Part shown: in pieces, positions 11,501 through 23,900 of the stretch | Layout: each line of letters begins with the position of its first letter | Numbering within the stretch: position 1 is the stretch's first letter | Assembly: GCA_004335635.1 (NCBI GenBank) | Contig: QAXH01006694.1 | Coordinates: 1-40,330 of the forward strand | Source: Chloromonas sp. AAM2 | Lineage: Eukaryota; Chlorophyta; Chlorophyceae; Chlamydomonadales; Chlamydomonadaceae | DNA: 40,330 bases | Direction: 5' to 3' | Made by a program: the position numbers and the translations under genes | Notes under the pieces: generated by a model | Seen by the model: only the letters and a program-made list of their open reading frames with translations | The model's database searches: none | What the model was told of the DNA's origin: nothing

Positions 11501-14500
11501 AGTACCACGTTATCACGACGTTATGTGGGGCAGGGCAGTGGCATGAGTCTGTTGGTGGTGGTGGTGGTGGTGGTGGTGGTGGTGGTGTCGGTCAAATGAC
11601 CTTCAGTCCGGGGAGGACTGCTCAGCAGGGGCAAGGGAGGAAGGAACATAGGTGACCTATTGGTCCACACTGCACCCACACAGCATGAGTCCGTGCAGGC
11701 ACGACATGTGCTCGGGCACGCCCGTCATGCGTCAAGTGCCAACACAGTGGCACCCTACCGTCTCCACCTTGTCGATACTGTAGCATGCCCTCCACTATCC
11801 TCTACCAAGAATGCTGAAAGCTGCTTGATTAGTTGTTACGTCAAGTGCACAGAAGCTGACTGAATGACTGAATGACAGTGTTTATGACCTACCTTGGCAC
11901 AGCTTTGCTCAACCAAGTTATCACAGCTACCTAGCCTAGCCTACCTCTCCCCCTTGGCAGGTGAACCCCTGCTTCCAGTCCCTGTTCGCGGTGGTCAAGA
12001 TGTGGGCCAAGGCGCACGGCATCAACGACGGGACGGCGGGCATGTTCAACTCGCACTGCCTGGCGCTGCTGGTGCGGGTGTAGCCTTGCACCTAAGACAC
12101 ATCAACAGCAACAGTTTTTACCAATCATCGGCATGACTGTGATACGTGCACAACCTGCGGATGATCTGCTTTGAATATCAGAAATATCAGGCGAGGCTTA
12201 GGAAGGTTTAGAAGCCGGTGTTCTTGCGGATGATTGACATGAATGTGACGTGTGCGGCTGGTCTGGTTCCGAGATCAAGGGTGTGAGGCGAGGCTAAGGA
12301 GGTTGTAGGAGACTTTGAGTCACAGTTTGATGTTACTTGCAGAGTCTCTTTCATCTGATGCACTTCAGACTTCAGGCAGCAGATGCACTTTGTGCGTCTT
12401 TCTTCACAGCAAGCTACAAAGTCAGTTTTGGTTTCTGTTTAGTTTCCCAGTATGCTGACTCTGAGTTCAGGTTTCTGGCGGCTGCTCACCCACTCGGACG
12501 ATCAGTGCCGCATGTCATGAACGGGTAATGGTCATGTCTACATGCATATGGCTGTACCATGTACTGCCTGTTCTGCACCTCGTGGTCATGCACATGCCCT
12601 GGTCATGGTGTGTGGTTTCAGGTAATCCTGTACCTTCAGCAGCGGTCGCCGCCCGCCCTGCCGCCCATGTACCGCCTGTTCTACTCGGAGCGCCCGCCGT
12701 ACACACACGAGCGGATACTGCAGGGCAGCAACCCGGCGTCCTTCGCGGGGTCGGCGCTTGCACACGCGTCTGCAAGGTGTGCACGATCTCCTGCTTGTTA
12801 TGTGCTAGGCCCGTTGCTCATACCTTTGCTCTCATACCAACTTGGTGTTTGGATCACGTGGGCCTAGGGCATGATTTGATAGACCGAGATTGAGGGTCAA
12901 GTACGCTGGCTTTGTTGGTCTCGTCTTCAGGTAGCCTAGTTCAGCCCTGGTCGTTTTGTGCTTTTTCTCGGTTCAGCCCCCTAGCCACAAATGAAGTCCT
13001 GCACCTACTCCAGTAAATCTACCCCTAGATGTCGACTAGCAATCCACTGCAACTAGCAGCCCATTGCGTTTCATTGATGCCAGGTGTAACGGTGTGTTGC
13101 TACCCACCAGCAAGCCTGTCCCTGAGTATCCGTTTCTGGCTGCTTTTGCAGGGTGGTTGGTGCGAGTCAGGAGTTCAATGGCACGGGTGGCGATTTGGCC
13201 GACATGCTGTTAGGGTTTGTGACCAACATGGGCGCAATGTTTGAGCGTATCCTGCTTAACCCTGACAAGTGAGTGGAGGGGAGTGAGGGGATGAACGGGC
13301 AGGGCAACAGCGGTCTGGACGGTCTGGCTGGTGGCAAAGGCAAGGGAAGAGCAGACGTACAATGCATGAGCTATCGATCAGTTTGCATCAGAACGATTGC
13401 ACGGCGGAGGCAGAGTTACTCCCCATGGGGCTGCGAATGAGGGTGGCTGTGCAGACCTGATTTCACTCCACACTGACCAGTACTCTGTAGTAATAATGCA
13501 CTGCTGATGCAGAAGCATTCTTCATGGTTGGCATCAGCACCCTTCTGGCTGCCCACACTTTGCATTGCTTCCCTTGCTTCACACTTTGCATTGCTTCCCT
13601 ATGCTTCACATATATATATGCTTCCCTATGCCATGTAGTGTGTGGGGCAGTGGAGCTGTTCTGGTGATGGTGTCAGTGTGTTGCTGCACCTCAAGTGATC
13701 AGCCAGATTGGTTCCGGGTGCGTAAATCTACACGTACCCTTAGGCACAGCACCCAACCAACCTGCCACCAAAACTCGCCCGTTTCTCTGCCGTTTCGTAG
13801 TCACGTGCGTTTGAGCTGCTGGTGGGGGGAGGTGGTTGAGCAGTGCACCGCCTCCGAGTACGTCCTGGTGGTTGAGGAGCCCATGCACAACGAGGACAAC
13901 CCTGCAAGGACGTTCGGGAAAAAGGTGGGAGGAAATCTATCCTGCAAACACTCACCATCATTAACACAGCAGAACCGTGAGCCAAGTTCAACTGCCATCT
14001 TTCTCTTCACAATGCCATGGACACGAATCTGTGAAGTGGCGCAGTGTTCACTGTCGCACACACATACGCTTGTCCGCTACCTCGCCGCTCCATGACAGTG
14101 GTTTTTGTCCCCTTGACACACGCAGCACTAGTCCCATCCCTAACCGCAGGTCCCAGTCCTAGTAGGCGCTAGCTTCGCCCTCTCCCTCACCTCCAGCCCT
14201 CTCCTGCCCTGCCCACCTGTCCGCAGCACGAGTTCCCCTGGACGCTTCACTACGTGATAGACGTGATGGGCCGCACACAGAGAGCGCTGAGGGCCATCCA
14301 AGCGGGGCAGCACCCGCCCCTGGCGGCGCTACTGTTCCTCTTTGGGCCGGGGGCAGTGGTAACTGCGCCAATAAACCAGGTAGGCCAAGGCTAGGGTAAG
14401 ATAAGGCTCTAGGAAGGATAAGATAAGGCAAGGCGCTGCGGAATGTTTGGATAGGGGTCTGGTAAGGGCTGTCAAAAAACAGCAGCATGCCTCGTTGAGG

Positions 14501-15307
14501 TGGCCAGGCCAACCGCCTGTCATGTTCATCATGCCCTTTGATTATGCTCGTTCGGGTCTGCTGGAAATGCGACCAATCCAAGCAGCCACAAACTCAAATC
14601 AGGGTGGACACGAGGACCACTGTTATCTGGGAACACTCATTCCCAAGGTTTGCGATCTGCTGTGGCTTTGGGTTTGCGACCTTGGCGCATTGGCCTTAAC
14701 TTTTTTTTGCCTTTTTCTCGCTTTTTTTCGCTTCAAAGTTTCCCCTCCAGATCATTACCTGAAGTTTGTAGCCTTGATTCTCTTGCCCTGCGCTTCTCCT
14801 CACAGGCCATGGAGTCAGCGGTAGGCCCGGAGTGGTCCGACTGGGTGCGCCAGAACCTCAAGCCTGACCGGTCCAACGCCGGCCCCGTGCTCATGCAAGC
14901 GCTGGAGCACCTAGGAGTGCATGCAATCAAGTGGCTGCCGGATCACGCCGTGCAGGGGGCAAGCAACTACAGGCAAGTGGCGCCGTTGTTCCATCTGGCT
15001 AGGGATTGCCTTGCTGAGCGTCACCTTTGCACTGAGCATATGACGCAGACAAACACTGGACCTTTCGTCTATCAGCGTGCCGTCATAATGCTCTACACAA
15101 GCTTGTACACAAACACCGTTTTCTCTTCCTGCCGCTATGGCAGAGTCGTTCACTGTGCACATCTCTTCTCCCCTTGCACACGTTCCCTGGCCACATCCTT
15201 CTCCCCCTCTCACACAATCAACCTGGAACATGTGGGTCGTGGTGGCTGAAATCTGCGCTATCTTGCTGTCAGGCGTGCACACTTTTTTTGCCACCTGTAC
15301 TGTGCAC

Positions 15308-15345
<38 letters not shown>

Positions 15346-18321
15346 TGCTCGCGTATGCTCATGGTTCACATACACCGTTGCAGAACACTGCCATGGCTGA
15401 GGCAAACATCACAACGCTGAGGCTGTGACCACAACAAAACAACCTGAATCACCAGGGTTGACATGCACTTTGAAATGTTTTCCTTCTATCTGAATATCGT
15501 GCTTAAATGTTTTCACTTTGAAATGTTTTCCTTCTATCTGAATACCGTGCTGTCCTTGCAGGGAGTTTGCAATGGCTGAGGGCAAGGCCAGGGCCAAGGA
15601 GCTGAGGGCCGAGGCTGAGGCAGCTAGGAAGAAGCTGGGCATAGAGCCGACGGTGCCAGAAATGGTTCCAGAGAGCCTGGACGAGGCGGCCGCGGCCCGC
15701 AGCGCTGCACAGATGGTTGGGTACCCGGCAGCCCTGCAGGTGGGTTAGTGATGTCGCGGTTGGTTTGGGTTGTTGCACGTTTCTATCTGATGTGTGCTGC
15801 CAGTAATTGGAAACTAGGGACTAGAAACTATGAACCGGAAACTATGAACCGGAAACTATGAACCGGATATCAGGATGTGAACTTTGGTGACTGACTGACT
15901 AAACGCCCACTCTCGTGCATGCCTGTTGATCGGTATGTATCCGGCTGCCTCGTCCTTTCCTGGTTTTCCTGAGTCTCCCAGCCGCGGAACTGCCGGTCTG
16001 GCTTGTTTCTCCCTGCCTTCAAGCCTGTGCTTGCACGTCTTTCAGTCTGACTCATTCCTTGCTTATTGCCTGATAGCTTCTTTCCTGCATGCAAAACAAC
16101 CAGTGCAACACATCTGATCAGAATGTTGTGGATGGCTGACATGCGGTTCTAACAGTGCTAGTGTCTGGAGGTTCAGATGGCGTTGCAGCACACATGCTTG
16201 ATGCACACATTCAGTGCTGGTGCTAACTGGAGCCAGGTGATGCTAGGTGTACCACAGCTTGTGTAGCGCACGCGATGCAAACGCACCAACGAATCTTAGC
16301 ACACCACACTATTCTGATGAATGCCATGTCTATGTGTACAGGTTGCCACTGAAGTGGCAGTGCGGCGTTATGCACGCGATCTCGCCAAGAAGCAGGAGAA
16401 GGAGCAGGAGCAAGCTCGCAAGCAGGCACGTGCAAGAGAGGCAGCCCTGGGTGCCAAGGCAGCAGCTTCTGCAGCCACAGCTGCCGGCACAGCCGCTCCC
16501 GTGGCCAGTAGCGCAGCTGCTGCTGGAGCAGCCACAGCTGCTTTGGCAGGTGGTGCAGCTGTCGCTGGCCCAGCAGAGGGCAAGGCAAGGCAGCCTCGGC
16601 CGGCAATGCGGGCAAGAGGTACGGCTGCACATGTGGAAGCTGCAAAAGCAGCACGGACAGCTGGACATGCGGCAGTTGCAACCGCCGCTGCCACTGCTCT
16701 TGGAGCCAACTGTCCTAGCACTTTTAATGGCATAGGAGGGTCAAGGGTGCTTGGCCTAACACTCCAGGGCGTGGAGCAGCAGCAGCAGGAGGGAGCCAAC
16801 CACCAAGTGCAGGAGGAGCAGTCAGCTGAGCAGCACTGGCCCACGCTAGCACCAGCTGGTGCCAGCCAGCCAGCTGCGGCTGGTACTGGAGCAGCTGGCG
16901 CTGGCCAGGCACTGCGCCAGGCCAAGACCAGGCAGCATGAGAAGGAGGCAGCAGCAGGCCAGCCACTGCAGGCGCAGGCCAGGGCCCAGCAGCCGCAGCA
17001 GGAGCAGGAGCAGCTGGTGCCGGGCTCAGCAACAGCTGAATCACAAGCGGCGGAGCAAGCAGCACAGCAAGCAGCCAGTCAGGCAGCATGCCAGGCAATG
17101 CTGGCATCGGCAGCTGCTGGCTTGAACAACAAGGAAGCACTGGATGCTGCTGGGGCTGCTGCGTTGGCTGTCCTGGCTGCTCAGCCAAACCATCCAGACC
17201 AGCGACACCACCAGCGGATGCTTTACCATCAGATGCTGTACCAGCAACTGCCGGATCAGGAGCGAGACTGGCTTCAGCTGCCAGAAGAGCAGGAGCTGCA
17301 GAAGCAGTTGGAGCAGCACGCTGTGTCTGCAGCTACCCAGCCACACCAGCCACACCAGCAGCAGGAGCAGCGGCAACGCGCAGCAGCTGGTGCCGACCCT
17401 GATGCACAGGCCGACGTTGAGGCTGACATGCATTGGCCCACATTAGGTGGTCCTGCAGTCGTCCCTGCACCGCAGCTGACAGGAATAGTCAGCCGTGCTA
17501 AACAGCGACAGAAGCAGAGGAAGCAGCGCGACCAGTCAGGGGGTTTGCAGCAGTCCCAGGGGGGTGTTGGGGGAGGCGATGGGGATGGAATCAGGCCGGG
17601 AAGCGGTGGTGAGGGAGGGTCGCATGGGGACTCTAGTGCATCTAGTAGCAGGCCATCTCACAGCGAGTCAGGGGTATTCATGGGCCCCACACTGCAGCGC
17701 GCACAGGCCGCTGCGCTGACAGCCGCTTTGAATGCTGCTCAGGGCCAGACAGCGAGGGGCAATGGGAGGCAATTGAGTAACGACCACGCGCATGCCCCGG
17801 GAGTGGACCAGCCTGGGACGTTGGTGGGGGTGCAGCATGCTGGGCAGCCAGGCTACCCACAACGCACACACCACCCACAGCAGCACCAGCCACACCAGCT
17901 TCAATACCAGCAGCAGCAACCGTATCAGCAGCTGCATCAGCAACAGTACCACCAGCAGGGCATGGCAGAGGGTGTAGGCAACTCAGCGATGCCAGGACAT
18001 GGGGCAGTAGGGGCAACAGGAGTGCACACAGGCCTGGGCATGCATGCGGGCGCAGGGATGCACCCAGCGACAAGCATGCATGCACATCCAAGCATGCATG
18101 TGCCCCATCAGGCCCCCAAGCATGCCCCTTTGATCATGGGCCACCACCCTAACATCCACCCAGCGCATGCACCCCACACACGTGCTCCCATGCCCATACG
18201 TGGCGGGTCCGGCCCCCTGTCACATGCCTACAGCAGCGGCCATGGGCCCAGTGGGTATGAGGGGCTGGCAGGCGCATACAGGACCGGCAGTGACCCCAGC
18301 CAGGCTGGCCAGCAGCAGTAG
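8528..18321 (+). CDS. HESO1: HESO1/MUT68-type terminal uridylyltransferase (non-canonical poly(A) polymerase)
   Basis: Exons: 8528-8702, one undetected exon, 9853/9855-10005, 10641-10687, 10906-11003, 11381-11454, 11961-12071, 12622-12776, 13152-13268, 13801-13924, 14227-14379, 14806-14972, 15562-15739 and 16342-18321 (TAG). All joins from 9853 on keep frame, giving about 1118 aa plus 58 from exon 1. An in-frame TGA at 8462 precedes the ATG at 8528. Nucleotidyltransferase core: PRSDLDLAV holds the two metal-binding Asp (codons 9898 and 9904); GIECDLSIGG holds the third (11392). YILHARVPIIKF, VVKMWAKAHGINDG and MFNSHCLALLV match plant HESO1 block by block, as does EYVLVVEEP with a following PART. 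Such enzymes add U tails to unmethylated small RNAs and cleaved RNAs; in Chlamydomonas, MUT68 plays this role. The last exon (659 residues) is a disordered A/Q-rich tail with two HWPTL motifs and a His/Met-rich end. The exon carrying the GS of the catalytic motif was not found. Confidence 0.85.
10261..10640 (+). repeat. 20-bp minisatellite ending at a 3' splice site
   Basis: Eighteen head-to-tail units of 20 bases (consensus atgtttgtgtgacttgaccc, variants at positions 1, 5 and 12-14) run from 10261 to 10620. A nineteenth unit, 10621-10640, keeps the first half but ends in gacctcgcag, which is the 3' splice site of the exon starting at 10641 in the HESO1-type gene. The array fills most of that 635-base intron. 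Because the unit has no stop in the minus frames, long minus-strand reading frames appear here; they are not genes. Confidence 0.95.
11551..11586 (+). repeat. GGT microsatellite in a HESO1-type intron
   Basis: About eleven uninterrupted ggt triplets in the intron between the exons ending at 11454 and starting at 11961. Confidence 0.9.
15309..15341 (+). repeat. CA microsatellite in a HESO1-type intron
   Basis: About sixteen CA dinucleotides within the GC-AG intron 14973-15561. Confidence 0.9.
15467..15561 (+). repeat. 48-bp direct duplication ending at a 3' splice site
   Basis: The block actttgaaatgttttccttc and the ctatctgaata that follows occur at 15467 and again at 15515, 48 bases apart. 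The second copy leads directly into tgtccttgcag, the acceptor of the exon at 15562. Confidence 0.85.
15818..15868 (+). repeat. short tandem repeat in a HESO1-type intron
   Basis: Three copies of a 16-base unit containing actatgaaccggaa, in the intron before the last exon. Confidence 0.7.
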
Positions 18322-20905
18322 CACCACTGACATGGCAGCGGTGGCAGCAGCAGCAACAGTTGTTGCTGTGTGTGCCTGAGAATAGTTTTGCTTGCTACCA
18401 CGTGAAAATCAGATGTTTGCCAGTGTTGGAAGAATGCTTACGTCTGAATCTGGGACGACATGGGGACTCACCCGATTGGTTCACGGTGTGTGCGGTTGAC
18501 TTCCAGGACAGGCTGGGTGCAATGTGACTTATTACTCACATATGATGCTGAGTGTGCGGGGCTAATACCCCATATCCTTGGACGATGCATTATGGGAGCA
18601 GCTCGCATAGCACAGGCAGTGATCCCAGGTATTCTGGCACCCAATACCTTGCCATGTGCTACAGCAAGTGTTGGTGGGGCGACAGTACAGACAGCTGGGG
18701 CAGCTGCAGTGGCACCAGCAGCACCACTAGTGCCAAGGGTGGCACCAGCAGCAGCCAGATTCAGGGACGCTCATGCCAATGTCGCACTTGCTGTGCTTTG
18801 TATGAAAGCAGCTTAAGCCGGAGTGGGCAGACCTGGCCCAACCGACACCCCAGGATCAAGCGATGTTCGCACAATGCTTCAACAGTGTCATATAAGGTCA
18901 GACATTGTTCTGACACCCGTTCATGAAGACTCGGTTTGCCTTGCTGCTTGACATCCGCTTGTCCATAGGAGGCTCCAATGAAGGAAATGCCCAGCATAGT
19001 CGCCTTGACTTGAGAAACAATAGAATAATCCTGTTATGCGCAGCCACTGTGGAACATCAGACGAGTCTTGCTGGCTTCATCCCTGATTGGTTTCCTTGCT
19101 TTTATGCGCTTCTAGACCTGACTTTTGAGGCTTTGCTTATGCAGCGCATTTCCGTATATGCTCCCAAGCCTGCCACCAAGGCTGTCTGGGGCAGTGTCTA
19201 ACCTCGCCTTGCGCACAGCTAATGCTCACTGCAGACCTATCGGTTTTTTGGCATCACAATGCCATGGCAGTCTTCCTCAAGTGTCCTCTTGTACACATGC
19301 AGACGCAGGGCCCCTTACCGCCAAGTTGGATTTCAACTGACTGCCTTTGTATCGCCGTCTGTCCTGTCCTGTTCTCACTCTTTGCCGTTTCTCTCGTTGA
19401 CATCTGTGGCTACAAGTATCTTGATCCCTGACTGGTGTCATAACGGACTCTGTGTAATTCTCGCGTCGATCCTAGGCAAGAGGTTTTGAGGCTTCCCTTC
19501 TCATGTTGATTGTAAGTGGATGAAACCCGGATTCTACTTGTAGTGTCTGCTTGATTGAGACACATCAAGACGCAGAGCCATTTAAGACAAGCATCGCCGC
19601 TACGTTGGACTTTTTATGACTTGCTATGAAAGACATTGTTTGAGGAGTATGATGCACAATTGGATGAGTACATGTCTTTGCCCAGGTGTTGCAGACCAGG
19701 AGTGGGACGGCAGGCATCACTGATTTGCCGAACCAGGCCAGCCCATCGTCAGCCCAATATATGGTCGATGCATTACAAGGAGGGAGTGCACACCAGGAAG
19801 CTGTAGGTAGCTGCAGCACGTGCCAATTTACGTGTTCCCAGCTAAGAACCCAGAATACCACAGCGCGATCTTCAATGAGCTTCTTCTGCAGGGTACACTG
19901 TGGTGTGTGCAGATCTTGTGTGGTGTTACTGAGTTGGTGGCGTGTTGTGACTCCACTCTCAGGGTGTCGGCAGGTAGTTGTATCTGCCAATCTACGGTGG
20001 TGTTAAACGGTAGGATCCCACGGTCACGTGCCGCCTTTAGGTAGGCTGACATGGACATACGGCCGTGGTTTACACTTGAGCTCTCAGTGAGGTCGTAATC
20101 CCTCCAGTCTATACGCCTGTGTATACAACACTACACTGACACCTCCAATTCACGCAGTCATCTGACAACTCTACGGAGCGTAGTCCCGCTTATCAGATCA
20201 AATCAATTGACCCATGCCAACGACACGATAGAGGTTTACAGTTTACGCTTTGACCCGGAGGGGGGCGAGAGGGATGGGGGCGCAAGGCATGATGGCTGCA
20301 CTGCATGCGCCAGGGTAAGCCTTCTTAGCACCAGCATGCAGTTGAAGGTAGCATTCGACGCTTGCGTATTTCAACAGGTCGCAGCTCTTACCAGTGTGAG
20401 TGTATGCTTTCGGAAGGTGTTCTGTGGGGTACTTGATAATGTACTTGATGATGTACTCGATGAGAGACCATCAGCACAAGCTCTCAGTGAGAGATTTTCA
20501 CAAACCAGGGCTTCAAACCAGTGAATTACATACTTTTCCAATGTTTACAATTGAATTACACACAAATGCAGGGCTTCAAACCAGTGAATCACATACTTTT
20601 CCAATGTTTACAACTGAATTACAAACTTAAGCGAGACAGAGTGGCGTTAAAGTGGCGTTCAACGTTCTGAAAGCATACATATCATGGGCCCAACGGCGCA
20701 GGTAGGACTTCACAACCTCTCCACCTGACCTCTTCAATCTAATGCATGAGCTGCCTAGCTAGTGCTGCCTAACTGTATGACGGCCCACCAAGTCGGGACA
20801 AGTGTGATTCGAAATTGCAACTCAAACTCAAACTGATTTTGTTTTGCATCTCAGACTTTGTTTTGGCAAAGTCGCGCAGAGCGCCTTGGAATACCGAAGA
20901 TACAA
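18322..20905. other. intergenic region between HESO1-type gene and IDH
   Basis: The first part should be the 3' UTR of the uridylyltransferase gene. The first occurrences of TGTAA, the usual green-algal poly(A) signal, are at 19453 and 19511, which would make a long 3' UTR of about 1.1 kb. A 63-base tandem duplication lies at about 20508-20633 (each copy starts gggcttcaaaccagtgaa and contains acttttccaatgtttacaa). The right end should hold the IDH promoter. No other gene is recognised. Confidence 0.4.
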
Positions 20906-23900
20906 ATGATTGCAGCTGCATCTCGATGGCTGCTTCCAAAAGCCTCGGGAACTGCCCTGTGCGCATTCTCGCAGGTAGGGCTTGATACATACGATGTTGT
21001 CATACATACAATTGCCTTCGCGAAGGCACAGCGACAAGGTTATGCACGCACGCGAACCGTCGCAGGCTACGAGAGGGCTTCTCACGACAATCCCGAGCCC
21101 GGGCGATGGACAGCCCAAGACAGTCACGCTCATTCCCGGCGATGGCATTGGTGCGTATGTTGTGCATCACCTAGCGCACGCGTGCGATTGAAAATCGCCT
21201 CTGAGCCTGTCCAACGGCAGCCATCAGGGTTGTTTGCATGCTTGACCTCCAGATCAGTAACAGCATGTCAGATCGTAGAATGTGTAACGCAAGCATGCCT
21301 GGCGAGGGCATAAGCGCAGTGCCCTTGACGGTTTCCATGTCACCAGTGCCACCACAACTCATGCATGTGGCGAATTCGGCATGTCAGTACCCATGTACTG
21401 GACGGGGCAGTGGCATGTGTTCAGAAAAGTTGGACATGCTGCATCTACTTGCGCATGGGTCACCACGTCCAAACAACATCAACAGATTGTTTCATAGCAC
21501 GTGTATTGCTTGCATACCAAGCGGCTGGTAAACGTTTTGCTGATGTTCTGCATTAATCTGTTCTGCATCTGTCCAAGGTCATGGCAATTACTGTGCCATA
21601 ACACATGCCATGATGCCCACGTGGTACCACATGTTGCATCACATGACATCACAATTCCATGTCCCACATGCCTCACGTGCATGCACTCTGATGACGTTTG
21701 CAGGCCCAGAGGTCACCAGAGCTGTGGTTGATGTTGTGGATGCACTCAACGCGCCCATTGTATGGGAGCGGTTTGACAGTTTGAGCGGCAGTTTACCCAA
21801 TGGCCAGCCACGTGTGTCCGTGGTGAGTGACTAGGAGTGTGATGGGTGGGTGTGGGGTGTGAGTGGGGTGTGGCACGCGGTGGGTGTCGCACGCATGGAG
21901 CTGTTGAGTGCACGTGACAGTCCATGCAAGCCCAATGCAACCCGACATCAAAGTCCCTGCTGATTTGCACTGTTTTCTTGCAGCCCAAGGAAGTTTTGGA
22001 GAGCATTCAGAAGAACGGTGTCGCACTCAAGGTGGGGCCTGCCACGTGTTCACTGATACTTTGTCATACCCTAGCACACCTCGTGCAAAACCGTGCCACA
22101 GCCCGTCACTCCTTTTGTCGCACAACGTCAATCCGCTTGCCCCTTACGCCCACGCCCTGCAAGCAGTTGATAAGGGGAAGGCGCACAGTACGCACAGATC
22201 AGGCGATCCCAGTCCTGGCTTTCATCTACCAATCTGACATCCGCTTCGGTTTGCTGCCTGTCTTGAAGGGTACCTTGTTCACGCAACTCGACATGAAGAA
22301 CACAAACACACAGAGCCTCAACGTGCAGCTGCGCAAGGTACGGGTGGGTGGGCGCCACGCCGCTGCCCAGATTGCTTGGATCTGCATCTCTGGGGTCGGC
22401 TGCATAACTACAATTGCTTGCAGATGGGGTATAAGATGGCGCGAACGTGAGTATCATGCTGCTGCATTGTTTTTGGCTCTGGGTGGTGTGCTGGGCAGCG
22501 AGTGTGTTCATGGCTGTGTGAAAGAAATGCGGATGTGTGTGTTTGGGGCAGGAAGATGGAACAGCCACTGTTCTGGGTGTGTGTGCTTCAAATGCAGCAG
22601 TGCCTCTCGGGAACCTCATGGGTTGCTGTTCACGATGTATGGATTTCTAAAAATGGATGGGATTTCTGAACACTGAGGCCGCGGGTGTGGCGAGGCTGCA
22701 AAGCCGAGGTGGCATGCAGTGCCTCTCGGAAAGGTCACCGGCGACAGTTCATGCCATGGCTAGCTGCATGGGATCAGTTTCCTTGTCTGTTGGCTCGCGG
22801 CAACTGGCAGAGTAAGGGCGCCGTCACCTGTGCAGGTCAAGGGTTCATGGCTTTTTGGCCTGTAGATGTTAACCAGTCGAACTTTCAATTGGACTTGAAT
22901 ATCTGCGCATTCAGCAACTTCACCCGTAGCATTGTAACAACCGGCACGGTGATGCGTCCGGCACTGCTCATGCTTCCGCACGCAGGATTTGAACCTATAC
23001 GTGAACCTTGTGCATGGAGTGACCATCCCAGGGCTCATGGGAGTACGGCACAATAACATAGACATTGTGGTCATCCGGTGAGTCACATGGACGCACATGG
23101 CCGATTCTCAACCACCCCTTGGCTGCCCCTCAGCTCCCTGTTAGCTCAGCTATCTGTTAGCTACCTTACAGCTCTGTGTGGTTTGTGAAATGGACGAAAG
23201 CCTGATGAGCACGAGGTGTGGCCATTGCACAACCCTTGCATGACAGAAGTGTGATGTCTGCAATTGCTTTTGACGCGTGATGTGTGACGTATGGTGTGTG
23301 ATGTGTGACGTTTGATGTGTGATGTGTGTGCAGTGAGAACACAGAGGGCGAGTACAGCGGGTTGGAGCACGAGGCAGTGGAGGGCGTGGTGGAGTCGCTC
23401 AAGGTAAGAGTGATAGTCGAGCCGTGCCAATCTGTGAGAGGAGGTAGTTTGCACATGCATATGCAGACCAGGCTGTCAAGAGTGAACAAATAACTTTCAA
23501 CTGTCTATGAAGTTGCTTGTTATTCTGCTCGAGCTCTTCATGGCAATTGGTAGCTCATCACAACAATAGTATGAACACCATTTGAGGCAGGTCTGCGCTG
23601 GAGGGTTTGAGTGATCCTGCTGAAGCTGGGAGTGGCACGCCCGGTCCATGCCACTTTTCTTTTTGCCATGCCCATGCTCGGTCCGAGGCCTTTCACTATG
23701 TAGGCACGCAAGGGCAGCAGTAGGCATGCGAGAGCAGCAGTAGGCACGTGAGGGCAGCAGTAGGCACGTGAGGGCAGCAGTAGGCACGTGAGGGCAGCAG
23801 TAGGCACGTGAGGGCAGCAGTAGGCACGTGAGGGCAGCAGTAGGCACGTGAGGGCAGCAGTAGGCATACCCCGCGTCTGACCCCTGTCCGAACTGGCTTC

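Noticed and set aside
16223..17433. Several long frames opposite or shifted to the last HESO1-type exon
   Set aside because: Shadows of a GC-rich, A/Q-repeat exon; the plus frame joins in phase to conserved exons.
18460..18816. Ala-rich frame of 118 codons after the HESO1-type stop
   Set aside because: No motif and no splice connection; probably 3' UTR.
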